A stretch of DNA of 64,000 nucleotides from an alpha proteobacterium AAP38 (GCA_001296005.1 LJHR01000021.1:58302-122301), one strand, 5' to 3'. Positions 1-9,287 are shown, counted from the stretch's first letter. Notes: generated from the sequence alone by a model not told the origin. Numbers and translations are program-made.

Positions 1-746
1 CCGAACAGATTGTCGGTGACGATTACGTCGAACTGCTTGGGATTGCGGACCAGCTGCATGGCGGCGGCATCGGCCAGCATGTGCGACAGTTCCACGTCCT
101 GGTACTCGGCCTTGTGCAGGGCGGTCACTTCCTGACGCCACAGCAGGCCCGACTCCATGACATTACCCTTGTCGGACGAGCAGACCTTGTTGCTGCGCTT
201 GCGCGCCAGCTCAAAGGCCACGCGGGCGACACGGTGGATTTCGTGGGTGTCATAGACCTGGGTGTTCACGCCACGGCGCTCACCGTTCGGCAGATCGGTG
301 ATGCCGCGCGGCTCACCGAAATAGACGCCACCCGTCAGCTCGCGCACGATCATGATGTCCAGGCCGCGCACGATATCCGGCTTCAGCGAGGAAGCATCGA
401 CCAGGGCGTCGAACACCTTGGCGGGGCGGAGGTTGGCGAACAGCTGCATTTCCTTGCGCAGGCGCAGCAAGCCGGCCTCCGGGCGCTTGTCGAAGCCCAG
501 ATTGTCCCACTTCGGACCACCCACGGCGGCCAGCAGGACCGCATCCACGGCCAGGGCGCGGGCCATGGTCTCGTCCGTCAGCGGCGTGCCATGCGCGTCG
601 TAGGAGCAGCCGCCGACCAGACCTTCCTCAAGCGCGAACTCAATACCGCGCTTGCGGGCATACCAGTCGATGACGCGGCGGACCTGACGCATGACCTCGG
701 GACCGATCCCGTCGCCCGGCAGCAGAAGGAGCGAACGCTTCGACAT
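1..746 (-). CDS. leuB: 3-isopropylmalate dehydrogenase, C-terminus cut by window edge
   Basis: This enzyme oxidatively decarboxylates 3-isopropylmalate with NAD+ in cytosolic leucine synthesis. About 248 N-terminal codons are visible and the rest lies beyond base 1. The product starts [18 protein letters not shown], the classic beta-decarboxylating dehydrogenase N-terminus. It then shows GGPKW (residues 76-80), LRPAK (106-110) and [13 protein letters not shown] (about 136-148), and the visible part ends in VTDNLFG. The ATG at 744-746 is the only start that fits the family. It follows leuD on the same strand after about 125 bp, so the two probably share a transcript; leuC is not next to them. 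The family assignment rests on these motifs and is secure. Confidence 0.96.
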   Translation of the reverse strand, partial: MSKRSLLLLPGDGIGPEVMRQVRRVIDWYARKRGIEFALEEGLVGGCSYDAHGTPLTDETMARALAVDAVLLAAVGGPKWDNLGFDKRPEAGLLRLRKEMQLFANLRPAKVFDALVDASSLKPDIVRGLDIMIVRELTGGVYFGEPRGITDLPNGERRGVNTQVYDTHEIHRVARVAFELARKRSNKVCSSDKGNVMESGLLWRQEVTALHKAEYQDVELSHMLADAAAMQLVRNPKQFDVIVTDNLF

Positions 747-817
747 GGAATACCTCTGTGTGTTTGCTTGGCATTGGCGGCGGGTCTTCGCCGCGGCTGA
801 ATTCATAGACCTTCCTG

Positions 818-843
818 GTCACGCCGCCAAGGGGCGGCGCGAC
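818..843 (-). repeat. Hairpin in the leuD-leuB spacer
   Basis: An inverted repeat of about 11 bp (GTCACGCCGCC / GGCGGCGCGAC, one mismatch) with an AAGG loop lies between the leuD stop and the leuB start. There is no U-tract on either strand, so it may be a processing or stabilising stem and not a terminator. Confidence 0.4.
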
Positions 844-871
844 TAGGCAAAGGCGCAAAGGTACAGGTGGA

Positions 872-1483
872 TCAGGAGGCCCAGAGCCAGGGCTGACCAT
901 CTTTGGCCTTGGCTTCGAACGCATCGATGGACCCGGCCTCGCGCAGGGTCAGGCCGATATCGTCCCAGCCGTTCAGCAGGCACTGGCGGCGGAACGGCTC
1001 CACGTCGAAGCCGATCTTCTCCCCGTCGGGCAGGGTGATGGTCTGTGCTTCCAGATCGACGGTGAAGGTGGCGTTGGCGCCATTGTCGGCGGCGGCCATC
1101 AGACGGTCCACTACCTCGGTCGGCATGCGGATCGGCAGGATGCCGTTCTTGAAGCAGTTATTGAAGAAGATGTCGGCGAAGCTGGGCGCGATGATGCAGC
1201 GGATGCCGAAATCGGCCAGCGCCCAAGGCGCATGTTCGCGGCTAGAGCCGCAGCCGAAATTATCGCCGGCGACAAGGATCTTGGCCTGGCGGTAGGCCGG
1301 CTTGTTCAGCACGAAATCCGCGACCTCCTGGCCATCCTTGAAACGCATGGAGGCGAACAGGCCGGCGCCCAGGCCGGTACGCTTGATCGTCTTCAGATAG
1401 TCGGCGGGAATGATCATGTCGGTATCGACATTCATCAGACGCAGCGGGGCGGCAACACCGGTGAGCTGAACAAACTTTTCCAT
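872..1483 (-). CDS. leuD: 3-isopropylmalate dehydratase small subunit
   Basis: This is the small (swivel) subunit of isopropylmalate isomerase, which with LeuC converts 2- to 3-isopropylmalate. The 203-residue product has the family's usual length. It carries the start [26 protein letters not shown] and the substrate-specificity motif [17 protein letters not shown] at residues 73-89. I chose the ATG at 1481-1483 because an upstream in-frame ATG would add 16 residues with no family similarity. The gene sits upstream of leuB on the same strand. The large-subunit gene leuC is not adjacent and must lie elsewhere. Confidence 0.96.
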   Translation of the reverse strand: MEKFVQLTGVAAPLRLMNVDTDMIIPADYLKTIKRTGLGAGLFASMRFKDGQEVADFVLNKPAYRQAKILVAGDNFGCGSSREHAPWALADFGIRCIIAPSFADIFFNNCFKNGILPIRMPTEVVDRLMAAADNGANATFTVDLEAQTITLPDGEKIGFDVEPFRRQCLLNGWDDIGLTLREAGSIDAFEAKAKDGQPWLWAS

Positions 1484-1713
1484 GAGGCTTACCCGACGAC
1501 AAAGGGGACGAAACGGCCCCTTTTCTGCCATGTGCCCGCCGCATCGCGCAATACATGATCGCTGGAAGGCAGCCCTGCGACAGATGCTTGCGTAGTACTT
1601 AAACCACCACCCTTTTTCTCCCGATCCTCACCCATGGTCGGGATGGCAGAAGCGCAGGGCGCACCCTATCTTGAAGGGAAGACCAAACATCTGGTTCAGC
1701 GGAGGGTCGCGCC

Positions 1714-2082
1714 ATGCGTGTGTTCCGTATCATCCTTCCCGTCACCGCCATCGATGATGCGGCCGGCTTTTACGGTACGCTGCTGGCGCAGGCCGGGCGG
1801 CGCGTGTCGGCGGGCCGGCATTATTTCGATCTGGGCCAGATGGTGCTGGCCTGTTACGACGCAGAGGCCGAGGGCGATCGGGGGCCGGTACCGCCGCTGC
1901 CGCAGCCGGTCTATTTCGCTGTGCATGATCTGGAGGATTTCCACGCCCGCGCGGTCGCGGCGGGTGCCGTTATGGAGGGCGGGATCGACACCCGCCCCTG
2001 GGGCGAACGTAGCTTCTATTGCCGCGACCCGTTCGGCAACCCGCTCTGCTTTGTGGAGGCAGGCACGGAGTTTACGGGGTGA
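1714..2082 (+). CDS. VOC (glyoxalase/bleomycin-resistance fold) protein
   Basis: A 122-residue single-domain protein of the vicinal-oxygen-chelate superfamily. The signs are the opening MRVFRIILPVTAIDDAAGFYG, the midpoint strand PVYFAVHDLEDFHARAVAAGA, and the closing SFYCRDPFGNPLCFVEAGTEF, where DPFGNPLCFVE is the typical VOC C-terminal metal-ligand region. A strong ribosome-binding site (GGAGGG) sits 7 bases before the ATG. Substrate is unknown: lyase, dioxygenase and antibiotic-binding members share this fold. It converges on the AraC-type gene, which ends 6 bp downstream on the other strand. Confidence 0.85.
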   Translation: MRVFRIILPVTAIDDAAGFYGTLLAQAGRRVSAGRHYFDLGQMVLACYDAEAEGDRGPVPPLPQPVYFAVHDLEDFHARAVAAGAVMEGGIDTRPWGERSFYCRDPFGNPLCFVEAGTEFTG

Positions 2083-2088
2083 TGCCTG

Positions 2089-2592
2089 TCACGCCGCCTT
2101 GCCCAGATGCTCCTTGACACCGCCGGCCATCAGGAAGGCCAGGCATTGATTGCGCCGCGTGCGATAGGCGCCGGGCGTCATGCCGACCGTGCGGCCGAAA
2201 ATGCCCGTCAGATGCGCCTGGGATGAAAACCCCGTCTCCGCCGCGATTTCGGCCAGCGGCAGATCGCTTTCCAGCAGCAGGCGCTTGGCCCCGTTCACGC
2301 GGCGGGCCAGGACATAGCGGTGCGGTGCCTCGCCCAGGGCCGCCTTGAAACGGCGCGCGAAATGGCTGGCGCTCAACCCCGCCACGGCGGCCAGGGTGGC
2401 CAGCGACAGGTCGTCATCGAGGTTCTGTTCCACGAACAGCAGCACACGGCGAAGCTGCATCGCGGAGAGGGCGTTGCCGGTGTCGGCACCTTGACCTGGG
2501 CGGCGGGCCAACACGGCCTCAACCCCCTCCGTCTCGGCGGCGATGCAGGCAGTGAATTGCGGGGGCAGACAATCGGGCGGCGGAACGGGCAT
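2089..2592 (-). CDS. AraC-family transcriptional regulator
   Basis: A 167-residue DNA-binding protein made mostly of the double helix-turn-helix AraC/XylS domain. Recognisable parts are LSLATLAAVAGLSASHFARRFK for the first HTH and LPLAEIAAETGFSSQAHLTGIFGRTVGMTPGAYR, split here only for description, for the second HTH and signature. The N-terminal 50 residues are short and contain no cupin sensor. I chose the ATG at 2590-2592 because AGGGGAG lies 5 bases upstream; an in-frame ATG at 2649 would add 19 poorly conserved residues. Target genes are not shown by the sequence. The nearest candidates are the convergent VOC gene and the downstream peptide-binding proteins. Confidence 0.85.
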   Translation of the reverse strand: MPVPPPDCLPPQFTACIAAETEGVEAVLARRPGQGADTGNALSAMQLRRVLLFVEQNLDDDLSLATLAAVAGLSASHFARRFKAALGEAPHRYVLARRVNGAKRLLLESDLPLAEIAAETGFSSQAHLTGIFGRTVGMTPGAYRTRRNQCLAFLMAGGVKEHLGKAA

Positions 2593-3028
2593 GGCATCTC
2601 CCCTGTCTGAACCGGCACCGGCATGGGCGCGGGGCTGGCTCATCAACATGGATCGCCACGGGCCGCGGTCCAGCCAGCCATGCTGTCATCATCGACAGGG
2701 ATGGCCAGGAATGGGGCGGGCGTGGCGGGAATGGACTGAAAGAGACCGGCGAATGAAAGGGTAACCCCGAAACCGGCTCCTGGCCATATGATTAACCGTC
2801 CGACCCATGGCCGGTCTGTGCGCGTCGTCACTGCTGCTGAAAAACAGGCGGGCTGCGGGTGATATCGATGTCCTTTGGGGGTTTGGCGCGTGGTGGCCAC
2901 GTGTTCTCGGAATTGGTCCGGCAAAGGCCATGTTTGCCTGGATTTTCTCCGTAACAGGCCTGGACATGGCGGCCCACAGACCGCACATAGACGCGGGGCA
3001 AATGTACCGGTGCAGTTGGAGTTACATC
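2593..3028. other. Intergenic region before the peptide-binding protein cluster
   Basis: This 436-bp spacer between the AraC-type gene (minus) and the first OppA-like gene (plus) must hold both promoters. An open frame runs in from 2807 but lacks a coding signature before the signal peptide. GGAG lies 8 bases ahead of the chosen OppA start. I see no clear palindrome or consensus promoter. Confidence 0.4.
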
Positions 3029-4639
3029 ATGGGTTTTGCGCGTCGCATCGCGCCGGCCGCCATCGCGGCCATCGCCACCTTTTCCCTTTTCGCCGCCGGT
3101 GCCATGCCGGCCTTTGCCGAAATGGTCCTCAATCGCGGCAACCAGGCGGAACCGACCTCGCTGGACCCGCATAAGGGCACCGACGTGCAGTCGGCCCGCA
3201 TCGGCTACGACCTGTTCGAAGGGCTGATGACCTTCGGACCCGATGGCAAGACCATCCCCGGCGTGGCGGAGAAGTGGGAGATCAGCCCCGATGGCCTGAC
3301 CTACACCTTCACCCTGCGCGCTGACGCCAAATGGTCGGACGGCACCGCGGTGACGGCAGAGGATTTCGTCTTCTCCTGGCGCCGGCTGGTCAATCCCGCG
3401 ACGGCATCCGACTATGCCTATTTCCTGTGGCCCGTGAAGAATGGCGAGGCGATCAGCAATGGCAAGATGGCGCCCGACAGCCTGGGCGCCGTGGCCGTCA
3501 ATCCGCGCACCTTGAAGGTGACGCTGGAACGTCCCACCGGCTATTTCCTGGCATCGCTGGTCCACCGCATGACCTATCCGGTGTCCAAGGCCAATGTGGA
3601 GAAGTTCGGCGCCGATTTCGTGAAGCCGGGCAATCTGGTCTCCAACGGCGCTTACAAGCTGACCGACTATATGCCGCAATCCTTCGTGAAGGCGGTGAAG
3701 AACCCGTTCTTCCGCGAAGCCAAGAGCGTGAAGGTCGACACAGTCATCTTCCATCACACCGACAGCCCGGAAACCGAGCTGCGCCGCTTGCGCGCCGGTG
3801 AACTGGATATCGTGCAGATGGCGCCTGTCACCCAGATCGACTGGCTGAAGCAGAATATGCCGGAGGTGATGAAATTCTATCCGGTGCTGGGCACGCAGTA
3901 TCTGGCCATCAACATGACCAAGGAACCGCTGGCCTCCAACCCCAAGCTGCGTCAGGCCCTGTCGCTGGCCGTGGACCGGCAGATCATCGTGGACAAGATC
4001 ACCAAGTCCGGTGAGGTCCCGGCCTATACGCTGACGGCGCCGGGCGTGCCCGGCTACACCCTGCCCGACGCCAATATGGCCAAGGCGACCCAGGCCGAAC
4101 GCGACGCCATGGCCAAGAAGCTGGTGGCGGAAGCCGGCTATGGTCCCGGGGGCAAGCCCTTCACGGTTGAGATCCTGCACAATACCAATGAAAGCACCCG
4201 CAAGATCGCGGTGGGCATCGCCTCCATGTGGCAGTCAAAGCTGGGTGCCAAGGTCAGCCTGAATAATCAGGAATGGAAGGTCGTGCTGCAAAACGCCGGG
4301 GAGAAGTCCTATGCCAATATGGTCGTGCTGGGCTGGATCGCCGACTTCCCCGATCCCTACACGTTCCTGAAGCTGTTCCTGGCCGATGTCGGCAAGATGA
4401 ACCGATCCGGCTATACCAACGCGGCCTATGACGCCAAGCTGAAAGAGGCCAACCTGACCACCGACCCGGCCAAGCGTCTGGCCCTGGTGACGGAGGCGGA
4501 AGCGATGATGCTGGCCGATGCGCCGATGATCCCCATCTACCACACCTCCTACCGCAATCTGGTGCATCCGCGCGTCAAGGGCTGGTTCGAAAGCCCGATG
4601 GGCGTGCAGCCCACGCGCTATATCGAGGTCAACCGTTAA
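3029..4639 (+). CDS. Periplasmic oligopeptide-binding protein, paralogue 1
   Basis: A 536-residue extracytoplasmic solute-binding protein of ABC family 5 (OppA/DppA-like). Residues 1-30 form a Sec signal peptide ending AMPAFA before EMVLNRGNQAEPTSLDP, the usual mature N-terminus. Family blocks NGKWSDGT-like AKWSDGT, EDFVFSWRRLVNP, YAYFLWPVKN, GYGPGGKPF and NNQEWKVVLQN are present, and two copies of the same blocks follow in the next two genes. An upstream in-frame ATG at 2807 would bury the signal peptide, so the ATG at 3029 is preferred. No permease or ATPase gene is adjacent, so this binding protein presumably works with a transporter encoded elsewhere. Confidence 0.92.
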   Translation: MGFARRIAPAAIAAIATFSLFAAGAMPAFAEMVLNRGNQAEPTSLDPHKGTDVQSARIGYDLFEGLMTFGPDGKTIPGVAEKWEISPDGLTYTFTLRADAKWSDGTAVTAEDFVFSWRRLVNPATASDYAYFLWPVKNGEAISNGKMAPDSLGAVAVNPRTLKVTLERPTGYFLASLVHRMTYPVSKANVEKFGADFVKPGNLVSNGAYKLTDYMPQSFVKAVKNPFFREAKSVKVDTVIFHHTDSPETELRRLRAGELDIVQMAPVTQIDWLKQNMPEVMKFYPVLGTQYLAINMTKEPLASNPKLRQALSLAVDRQIIVDKITKSGEVPAYTLTAPGVPGYTLPDANMAKATQAERDAMAKKLVAEAGYGPGGKPFTVEILHNTNESTRKIAVGIASMWQSKLGAKVSLNNQEWKVVLQNAGEKSYANMVVLGWIADFPDPYTFLKLFLADVGKMNRSGYTNAAYDAKLKEANLTTDPAKRLALVTEAEAMMLADAPMIPIYHTSYRNLVHPRVKGWFESPMGVQPTRYIEVNR

Positions 4640-4768
4640 CAGGCGGTTTTAACATGAAGCGCCCGCCACCAATGGCGGGCGCCACCAACCGGGCCATCAA
4701 CAATAATCAGGCCCGGAGCAAACAGGCGGTTCGCAACCCTACATGTAAGGAACAGGAGATAGTCGGGC

Positions 4769-6382
4769 ATGTCATCATTGTGGAAGAAGATGCGCGGTCT
4801 GGTGGCCGCCACGGCCCTGCTCGTGTCGGGCATGGGACTGGCGGCCCTGCCGGCGCAGGCGGAAAAGGTGCTGCACCGGGGTAATGGCGCGGAGCCGGAA
4901 ACCCTCGACCCCGCCAAGTCCAGCGGCGTGCCCGAAAGCTGGTTGCAATATGACTTGTTCGACGGGCTGTTGGTGCCCGATGGCAAGGGCAATTTCATCC
5001 CCGGTGCAGCGGAAAAGTGGGATGTCAGCGCCGATGGCCGCGTCTACACCTTCCACCTGCGCCGCAATGGCAAATGGTCGGACGGCACGCCGGTGACGGC
5101 CCATGACTGGGTTTATTCCTGGCGCCGTCTGGTCGATCCCAAGACCATGGCCGACTACGCCTATTTCCTGTGGCAGGTGAAGAACGCGCAGGACATCACG
5201 CTGGGCCGCAAGGCGCCGGAAACGATGGGCGTGCGCGCCGTCGATGATTACACGTTCGAGGTGACGCTGGGCGCCCCCACCCCATACTTCCTGTCCATGC
5301 TGCACCACCACGCCACCTACGCCGTGTCCAAGGCCAATGTAGAGAAGTTCGGGACGGAGTTTGTGAAGCCCGGCAATCTGGTCACTAACGGCGCCTATAT
5401 GCTGGTGGAATCGGTACCGCAGAGCCACATCAAGATGGTGAAGAACCCCCACCATTATGATGTGGCCAACACGAAGATCGACACGGTCTTCTTCTACCCG
5501 ACCGAAAACCAGGAAGCCGAGCTTAAGCGCTACCGCGCCGGCGAACTGCACATCGCTTATGAAGTGCCGGTGGCACAGATGCAGTGGCTGCGCGAGAACC
5601 TGAAAAGCGAGCTGCACCTTGCCCCCTATTTCGGCACCTATTTCTACGCGCCGAACATGACCAAGGAGCCGTGGAAGTCCAACAAGGACCTGCGTCTGGC
5701 CCTGAACCTGGCCATCGACCGCGACATCATCGTGGAAAAGGTGAACCAGCGCGGTGAAATCCCGGCCTACAGCTTCGTGCCGCCCGACACCACCAACTAT
5801 ACCCAGCAGCTTCCCGACTATGCCAAATGGACGCAAGCTCAGCGCGATGCCAGGGCCAAGGAACTGATCGCCAAGGCCGGTTACGGGCCGGGGGGCAAGC
5901 CGCTGGAGATCGAGGTCCTGTACAATACGCAGGAAAACCACCGCAAGGTGGCCATCGCCATCGCTGCCATGTGGCAGCAGAAGCTGGGGGCGAAGGTGAC
6001 CTTGAACAATCAGGAATGGAAGGTGTTCCTGAGTACGCGTGACGAGAAGAAGTTCAAGGACATCACCCGCCACGGCTGGATCGGCGATTACAATGATGCC
6101 AACAACTTCCTGGAACTGGTGCGCGGCGACATTGGCAAGCAGAACCCGTCCGCCTTTGCCGACCCGCAGTTCGACCTGCTGATGGCAGAGGCCAACACAA
6201 CGGCGGATACGGCCAAGCGCGCCGCCCTGTTGCAGCAGGCCGAGCGCCTGATGATCGAGGAAGTGGCCGTCTTCCCGATCCATTTCTACAGCTCCAAGCA
6301 TATGGTCAGCCCCAAGCTGATCGGCTGGACCGACAATCTCCAGGATTTGCACCCCTCCCGCTTCCTGGATTTGAAGCCGTAA
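4769..6382 (+). CDS. Periplasmic oligopeptide-binding protein, paralogue 2
   Basis: A 537-residue family-5 solute-binding protein closely related to its two neighbours. The signal peptide runs to about residue 31 (LPAQA before EKVLHRGNGAEPETLDP). Shared blocks are RNGKWSDGTPVTA, HDWVYSWRRLVDP, YAYFLWQVKN, GYGPGGKPLEIEVLYNT and LNNQEWKVFLS. It lies 129 bp after paralogue 1 in the same direction. A good AGGAG-type site precedes the ATG. The ligand cannot be read from sequence; divergence in the pocket-forming middle region suggests the three copies bind different peptides. Confidence 0.92.
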   Translation: MSSLWKKMRGLVAATALLVSGMGLAALPAQAEKVLHRGNGAEPETLDPAKSSGVPESWLQYDLFDGLLVPDGKGNFIPGAAEKWDVSADGRVYTFHLRRNGKWSDGTPVTAHDWVYSWRRLVDPKTMADYAYFLWQVKNAQDITLGRKAPETMGVRAVDDYTFEVTLGAPTPYFLSMLHHHATYAVSKANVEKFGTEFVKPGNLVTNGAYMLVESVPQSHIKMVKNPHHYDVANTKIDTVFFYPTENQEAELKRYRAGELHIAYEVPVAQMQWLRENLKSELHLAPYFGTYFYAPNMTKEPWKSNKDLRLALNLAIDRDIIVEKVNQRGEIPAYSFVPPDTTNYTQQLPDYAKWTQAQRDARAKELIAKAGYGPGGKPLEIEVLYNTQENHRKVAIAIAAMWQQKLGAKVTLNNQEWKVFLSTRDEKKFKDITRHGWIGDYNDANNFLELVRGDIGKQNPSAFADPQFDLLMAEANTTADTAKRAALLQQAERLMIEEVAVFPIHFYSSKHMVSPKLIGWTDNLQDLHPSRFLDLKP

Positions 6383-6394
6383 GGCTTTCGTGTC

Positions 6395-6463
6395 CCTCAA
6401 TCGCCGGCGCTGCATCCGCAGCTTGGCTACGCCGCACGAGCGGCGCGGCGGCAGTCGCTGCCG
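6395..6463 (+). repeat. GC-rich intergenic repeat, copy A
   Basis: This is one copy of a core beginning CCTCAATCGCCGGCGC and containing GCATCCGCAGCTTGGCT, then GCCGCACGAGCGGCG. The same core recurs at 10901-10970 (plus) and 28693-28763 (minus), with divergent forms at 53477-53556 and 16055-16076. Here it is followed at about 6464-6494 by an inverted repeat (AAGCTGCTTCCGG / CCGGAAACAGCTT) and then a terminator. Confidence 0.85.
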
Positions 6464-6507
6464 AAGCTGCTTCCGGTTAACCGGAAACAGCTTCACGTCA
6501 CCCCGCG

Positions 6508-6540
6508 AAACCCCGACCGCACCAACGGTCGGGGTTTTTT
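6508..6540 (+). terminator. Rho-independent terminator after OppA paralogue 2
   Basis: An 11-bp stem AACCCCGACCG / CGGTCGGGGTT with a short loop is followed by a run of T. It ends transcription after paralogue 2, so paralogue 3 must have its own promoter or rely on read-through. Confidence 0.9.
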
Positions 6541-6604
6541 CTTGCCCGCATTCCGGGGCCGTCTATCCTGGGTTTCGGCCCTTTGGTGGAATGGAGAATG
6601 TCCG

Positions 6605-8197
6605 GTGCGGTTCCTGGCGACGTGCGTGTCCTGCCTGCTGTTGCTGGTCACCCTTCTGGTGGTGCCGGCGCGGGCAGAGATGGTGCTGCACCGTGGCAAC
6701 GGGTCGGAGCCGGAAACGCTGGACCCGCATAAATCGACCGGCGAGGGCGAAAGCTGGATCGAGATGGACCTGTTCGAAGGGCTGGTCACGGCAGATGCGC
6801 AGGGGCGCATCATTCCCGGTGCCGCCCTTTCCTGGACCATCAGCGATGACCGACTGACCTATATTTTCAAGCTGCGGCCCAATGGTAAATGGTCGGACGG
6901 GACGAAGGTGACAGCGTCGGACTTCGTCTTCTCCTGGCGGCGGCTGGTCTCGCCCGCCACCCGTTCCCGCTATGCCTTCTTCCTGTGGCCCGTGAAGAAC
7001 GCAGAGGCCGTGTCGAAGGGGGAGATGCCGCCGACTGCCATGGGCGTGGAGGCGGTTGATGACCTGACCCTGCGCGTCACGTTGGAGGCACCGACCTCCT
7101 ATTTCATATCTTCCCTGCAGCACCATTCCACCTATGCCGTGTCACAGGCCAATGTGAAACGGTTCGGGGATGATTTCATCAAGCCCGGCAACCTTGTCTC
7201 CAACGGCGCCTTCATGCTGGACGAGGCGGTGCCGCAGGGGCATGTGAAGCTGGTGCGCAACCCGCATTTCCATGCCGCTTCCACGGTCGTGCTAGATGCC
7301 GTCTACTTCTATCCCACGGAAAACCGCGAATCCGAATTGAAGCGCTTCCGGGCGGGGGAGTTGGACGTCACCTATGATCTGCCGGATGGGCAGATCGCCT
7401 GGGTGCGGCAGAACATGCCCGCCGACCTACGGCTGGCACCCTTCTTCTCCACCTACTGGTTCTGTTTCAACCTGCGCAATGAACCGTGGAAGTCGAACCC
7501 CGACCTGCGGGCCGCCCTGTCGCTGGCCATCGACCGGCAGCTGATCGTGGACAAGATCACCCAGGCCGGTGAAATCCCGGCCTACACCGTTACCCCGCCG
7601 GGGACGGAGAATTACGTGGCCCCCCTGCCGGAATGGGCCCGCTGGACCCAGGCACAGCGCGACGCCAAGGCCAAGGAGTTGCTGGCCAAAGCGGGATATG
7701 GTCCGGGGGGCAAGCCGCTGGAGGTGGAGATCCTGTTCAACACCTCGGAGAACCACCGCAAGATCGCCATCGCGCTGGACAGCATGTGGCGGCAGAAACT
7801 GGGCATCCGGGTCAAGATGACCAATCAGGAATGGAAGGTGGTGTTGCAGTCGCGGGCCGAGGGCAAATTCCAGGATCTGGTGCGCGCCGGCTGGATCGGT
7901 GATTATAACGACGCCTATTCCTTCCTGTCCCTGTTCCTGTCGGATGTGAAGGGTCAGAATCACAGCGGCTATTCCAATCCCGACTATGACCGCCTTGTCC
8001 GCGCCGCCGCGTCAGAGGTGGACCCGGCGGCGCGGCGGCAGTTGCTGCAACGGGCCGAGGCCCTGATGCTGGCTGACCATCCCGTGATCCCCATCTATAC
8101 CTATGTCACCACCCACATGGTATCGGCCCGCGTCAGCGGCTGGCAGGACAATATCCGCAACCTCCACCTGTCGCGGTACCTGTCGGTGGTGCGGTAA
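6605..8197 (+). CDS. Periplasmic oligopeptide-binding protein, paralogue 3
   Basis: The third tandem family-5 binding protein, 530 residues from a GTG start at 6605. GGAG lies 9 bases upstream and the signal peptide begins right there (VRFLATCVSCLLLLVTLLVV, cleavage after PARA). An in-frame ATG at 6542 would place 21 extra residues, read through the region just after the terminator, before the signal peptide. Shared blocks include PNGKWSDGTKVTA, SDFVFSWRRLVSP, GYGPGGKPLEVEILFNT and TNQEWKVVLQS. A strong terminator separates it from paralogue 2. No transporter core genes follow. Confidence 0.9.
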   Translation: MRFLATCVSCLLLLVTLLVVPARAEMVLHRGNGSEPETLDPHKSTGEGESWIEMDLFEGLVTADAQGRIIPGAALSWTISDDRLTYIFKLRPNGKWSDGTKVTASDFVFSWRRLVSPATRSRYAFFLWPVKNAEAVSKGEMPPTAMGVEAVDDLTLRVTLEAPTSYFISSLQHHSTYAVSQANVKRFGDDFIKPGNLVSNGAFMLDEAVPQGHVKLVRNPHFHAASTVVLDAVYFYPTENRESELKRFRAGELDVTYDLPDGQIAWVRQNMPADLRLAPFFSTYWFCFNLRNEPWKSNPDLRAALSLAIDRQLIVDKITQAGEIPAYTVTPPGTENYVAPLPEWARWTQAQRDAKAKELLAKAGYGPGGKPLEVEILFNTSENHRKIAIALDSMWRQKLGIRVKMTNQEWKVVLQSRAEGKFQDLVRAGWIGDYNDAYSFLSLFLSDVKGQNHSGYSNPDYDRLVRAAASEVDPAARRQLLQRAEALMLADHPVIPIYTYVTTHMVSARVSGWQDNIRNLHLSRYLSVVR

Positions 8198-8222
8198 ACC
8201 TGCCAGAGGCTCAGTTCGACCT

Positions 8223-8492
8223 CTATTCAGCTTCGCGCTCTTTGTCGAACAGATGAAGGTCAATTCCAAGGCGCTTGGCATGCACGTCTATGATCATCAT
8301 CGCGTGGGCCAGCGCTTGAAGCGTGTCGACACCATACATCCGGTGATCGACATGTGTGACTGACGAGGTGACAGTGTATCGACACATCCAAGCATTCGGA
8401 TGTGCGTTGCTCTTCTCTGGTTTGAACAGCGTGAAGCAGGTCTCATTTTCGTCCTTGTCGGGCCATATGGCGGCGGCGACGATCTCTGTCAT
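8223..8492 (-). CDS. Small hypothetical protein, DUF6968-like
   Basis: An 89-residue cytosolic protein with no signal peptide. Segments such as AAAIWPDKDENETCFTLFKPE, AWMCRYTVT and YGVDTLQALAHAMMIIDVHA recall a small family of uncharacterised proteins (DUF6968, from memory) whose members read pseudo-repeated strand-helix patterns. Its GC content is below that of the flanking genes. It ends 26 bp from the convergent OppA paralogue 3 and begins 40 bp from the stop of the TetR gene on the same strand. Function is unknown. Confidence 0.65.
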   Translation of the reverse strand: MTEIVAAAIWPDKDENETCFTLFKPEKSNAHPNAWMCRYTVTSSVTHVDHRMYGVDTLQALAHAMMIIDVHAKRLGIDLHLFDKEREAE

Positions 8493-8531
8493 CTCTGCAC
8501 TCCATGCAACGCGGCTTTTGGTACGAATTTG

Positions 8532-9176
8532 TCAAGGTCCACCGTACCGCCCCACCCACCCCGCCAGCATCCGCACCCAGAGCCGGCGCAGGGCCTCATG
8601 CCCCGGAGCGGGGCCGGCGGCCAGTTCCTGCATGGCCATGCCGCGCAGCATATAGATGGTCAGCACCATCAGGTCGGCCATTTCCGTTACATCGTCCGCG
8701 TCGGGGCGCAGCGACAGGCCCCAGTTGCTGCCGATGGCGGCCAGGAAGCCGGAAAAGATCGGGGCTAGGCGGGCACGCAGTTCGGTATCGGTGCGCGCCG
8801 CCATCGCCACCTCGAACAGCAGGTCGCGGTGGCGGCCCGTATAGAACCGGGTCCAGGCCGCCTCGATCATGGCGGACAGCCTGTCCTCCAGCGGCAGGGA
8901 AGGGTCCGGCGTCTCCGCCGGTCCCAGGGCGCGGGCCGACGCGACGGCGCCCAGCAGCAACCCCTCTGCCGCGAGCGCCAGCATCTCCGCCTTGGTCTCG
9001 AAATGATGGGCCCAGGCCCCGCGTGAGACGCCGGCCCGTTCCAGGATCACCGACAGCGAGGCCCCGGCATTGCCATGGTCGGCCAGCGCGTCCAGCGTGG
9101 CCGCCGCCAGCCGCTCCCGCATCTCCTCGCGCCGTGCCGCCTGGCTGCGCCGTTCCGGCTTTGCCTGCTCCGCCAC
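8532..9176 (-). CDS. TetR/AcrR-family transcriptional regulator
   Basis: A 214-residue repressor-type protein. The N-terminal HTH is ERLAAATLDALADHGNAGAS, then LSVILERAGVSRGAWAHHFETKAEMLA, with the YYHF/K-type turn replaced by WAHHF. The C-terminal helical domain is the variable ligand-binding part. The gene is divergent from the Mpo1-like/ketopantoate-reductase pair, and an 18-bp dyad lies in the 111-bp gap between them. It very probably represses that pair and itself. The ligand is unknown; the neighbouring fatty-acid-related membrane protein makes a lipid-like effector a reasonable guess. Confidence 0.92.
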   Translation of the reverse strand: MAEQAKPERRSQAARREEMRERLAAATLDALADHGNAGASLSVILERAGVSRGAWAHHFETKAEMLALAAEGLLLGAVASARALGPAETPDPSLPLEDRLSAMIEAAWTRFYTGRHRDLLFEVAMAARTDTELRARLAPIFSGFLAAIGSNWGLSLRPDADDVTEMADLMVLTIYMLRGMAMQELAAGPAPGHEALRRLWVRMLAGWVGRYGGP

Positions 9177-9241
9177 GTTCCTTCACCCGCTTCAACTTTT
9201 TCCGTTTTCATCATTGCCACAAAAGCCGGGCCGATGTAAAA

Positions 9242-9259
9242 ACAAACCAATCGGTCTGT
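9242..9259. promoter_or_regulatory. Probable TetR-type operator
   Basis: ACAAACC-AATC-GGTCTGT is an imperfect 7-4-7 dyad (one mismatch) flanked by A and T runs. It lies centrally between the divergent TetR gene and the Mpo1-like gene. ACCnnnnGGT-centred dyads are typical of TetR/AcrR sites. Binding by the adjacent regulator is inferred. Confidence 0.75.
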
Positions 9260-9287
9260 TTTTATAAACACACAGCGGGAGGATCGG

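Noticed and set aside
4775..6496. A 573-codon open frame on the minus strand opposite OppA paralogue 2
   Set aside because: Its translation is Arg/His/Gln/Gly-rich with no family motif. It mirrors a well-supported gene; long antisense frames are expected in very GC-rich DNA. The same applies to 2828-4180, 40555-42039 and 44049-46649.
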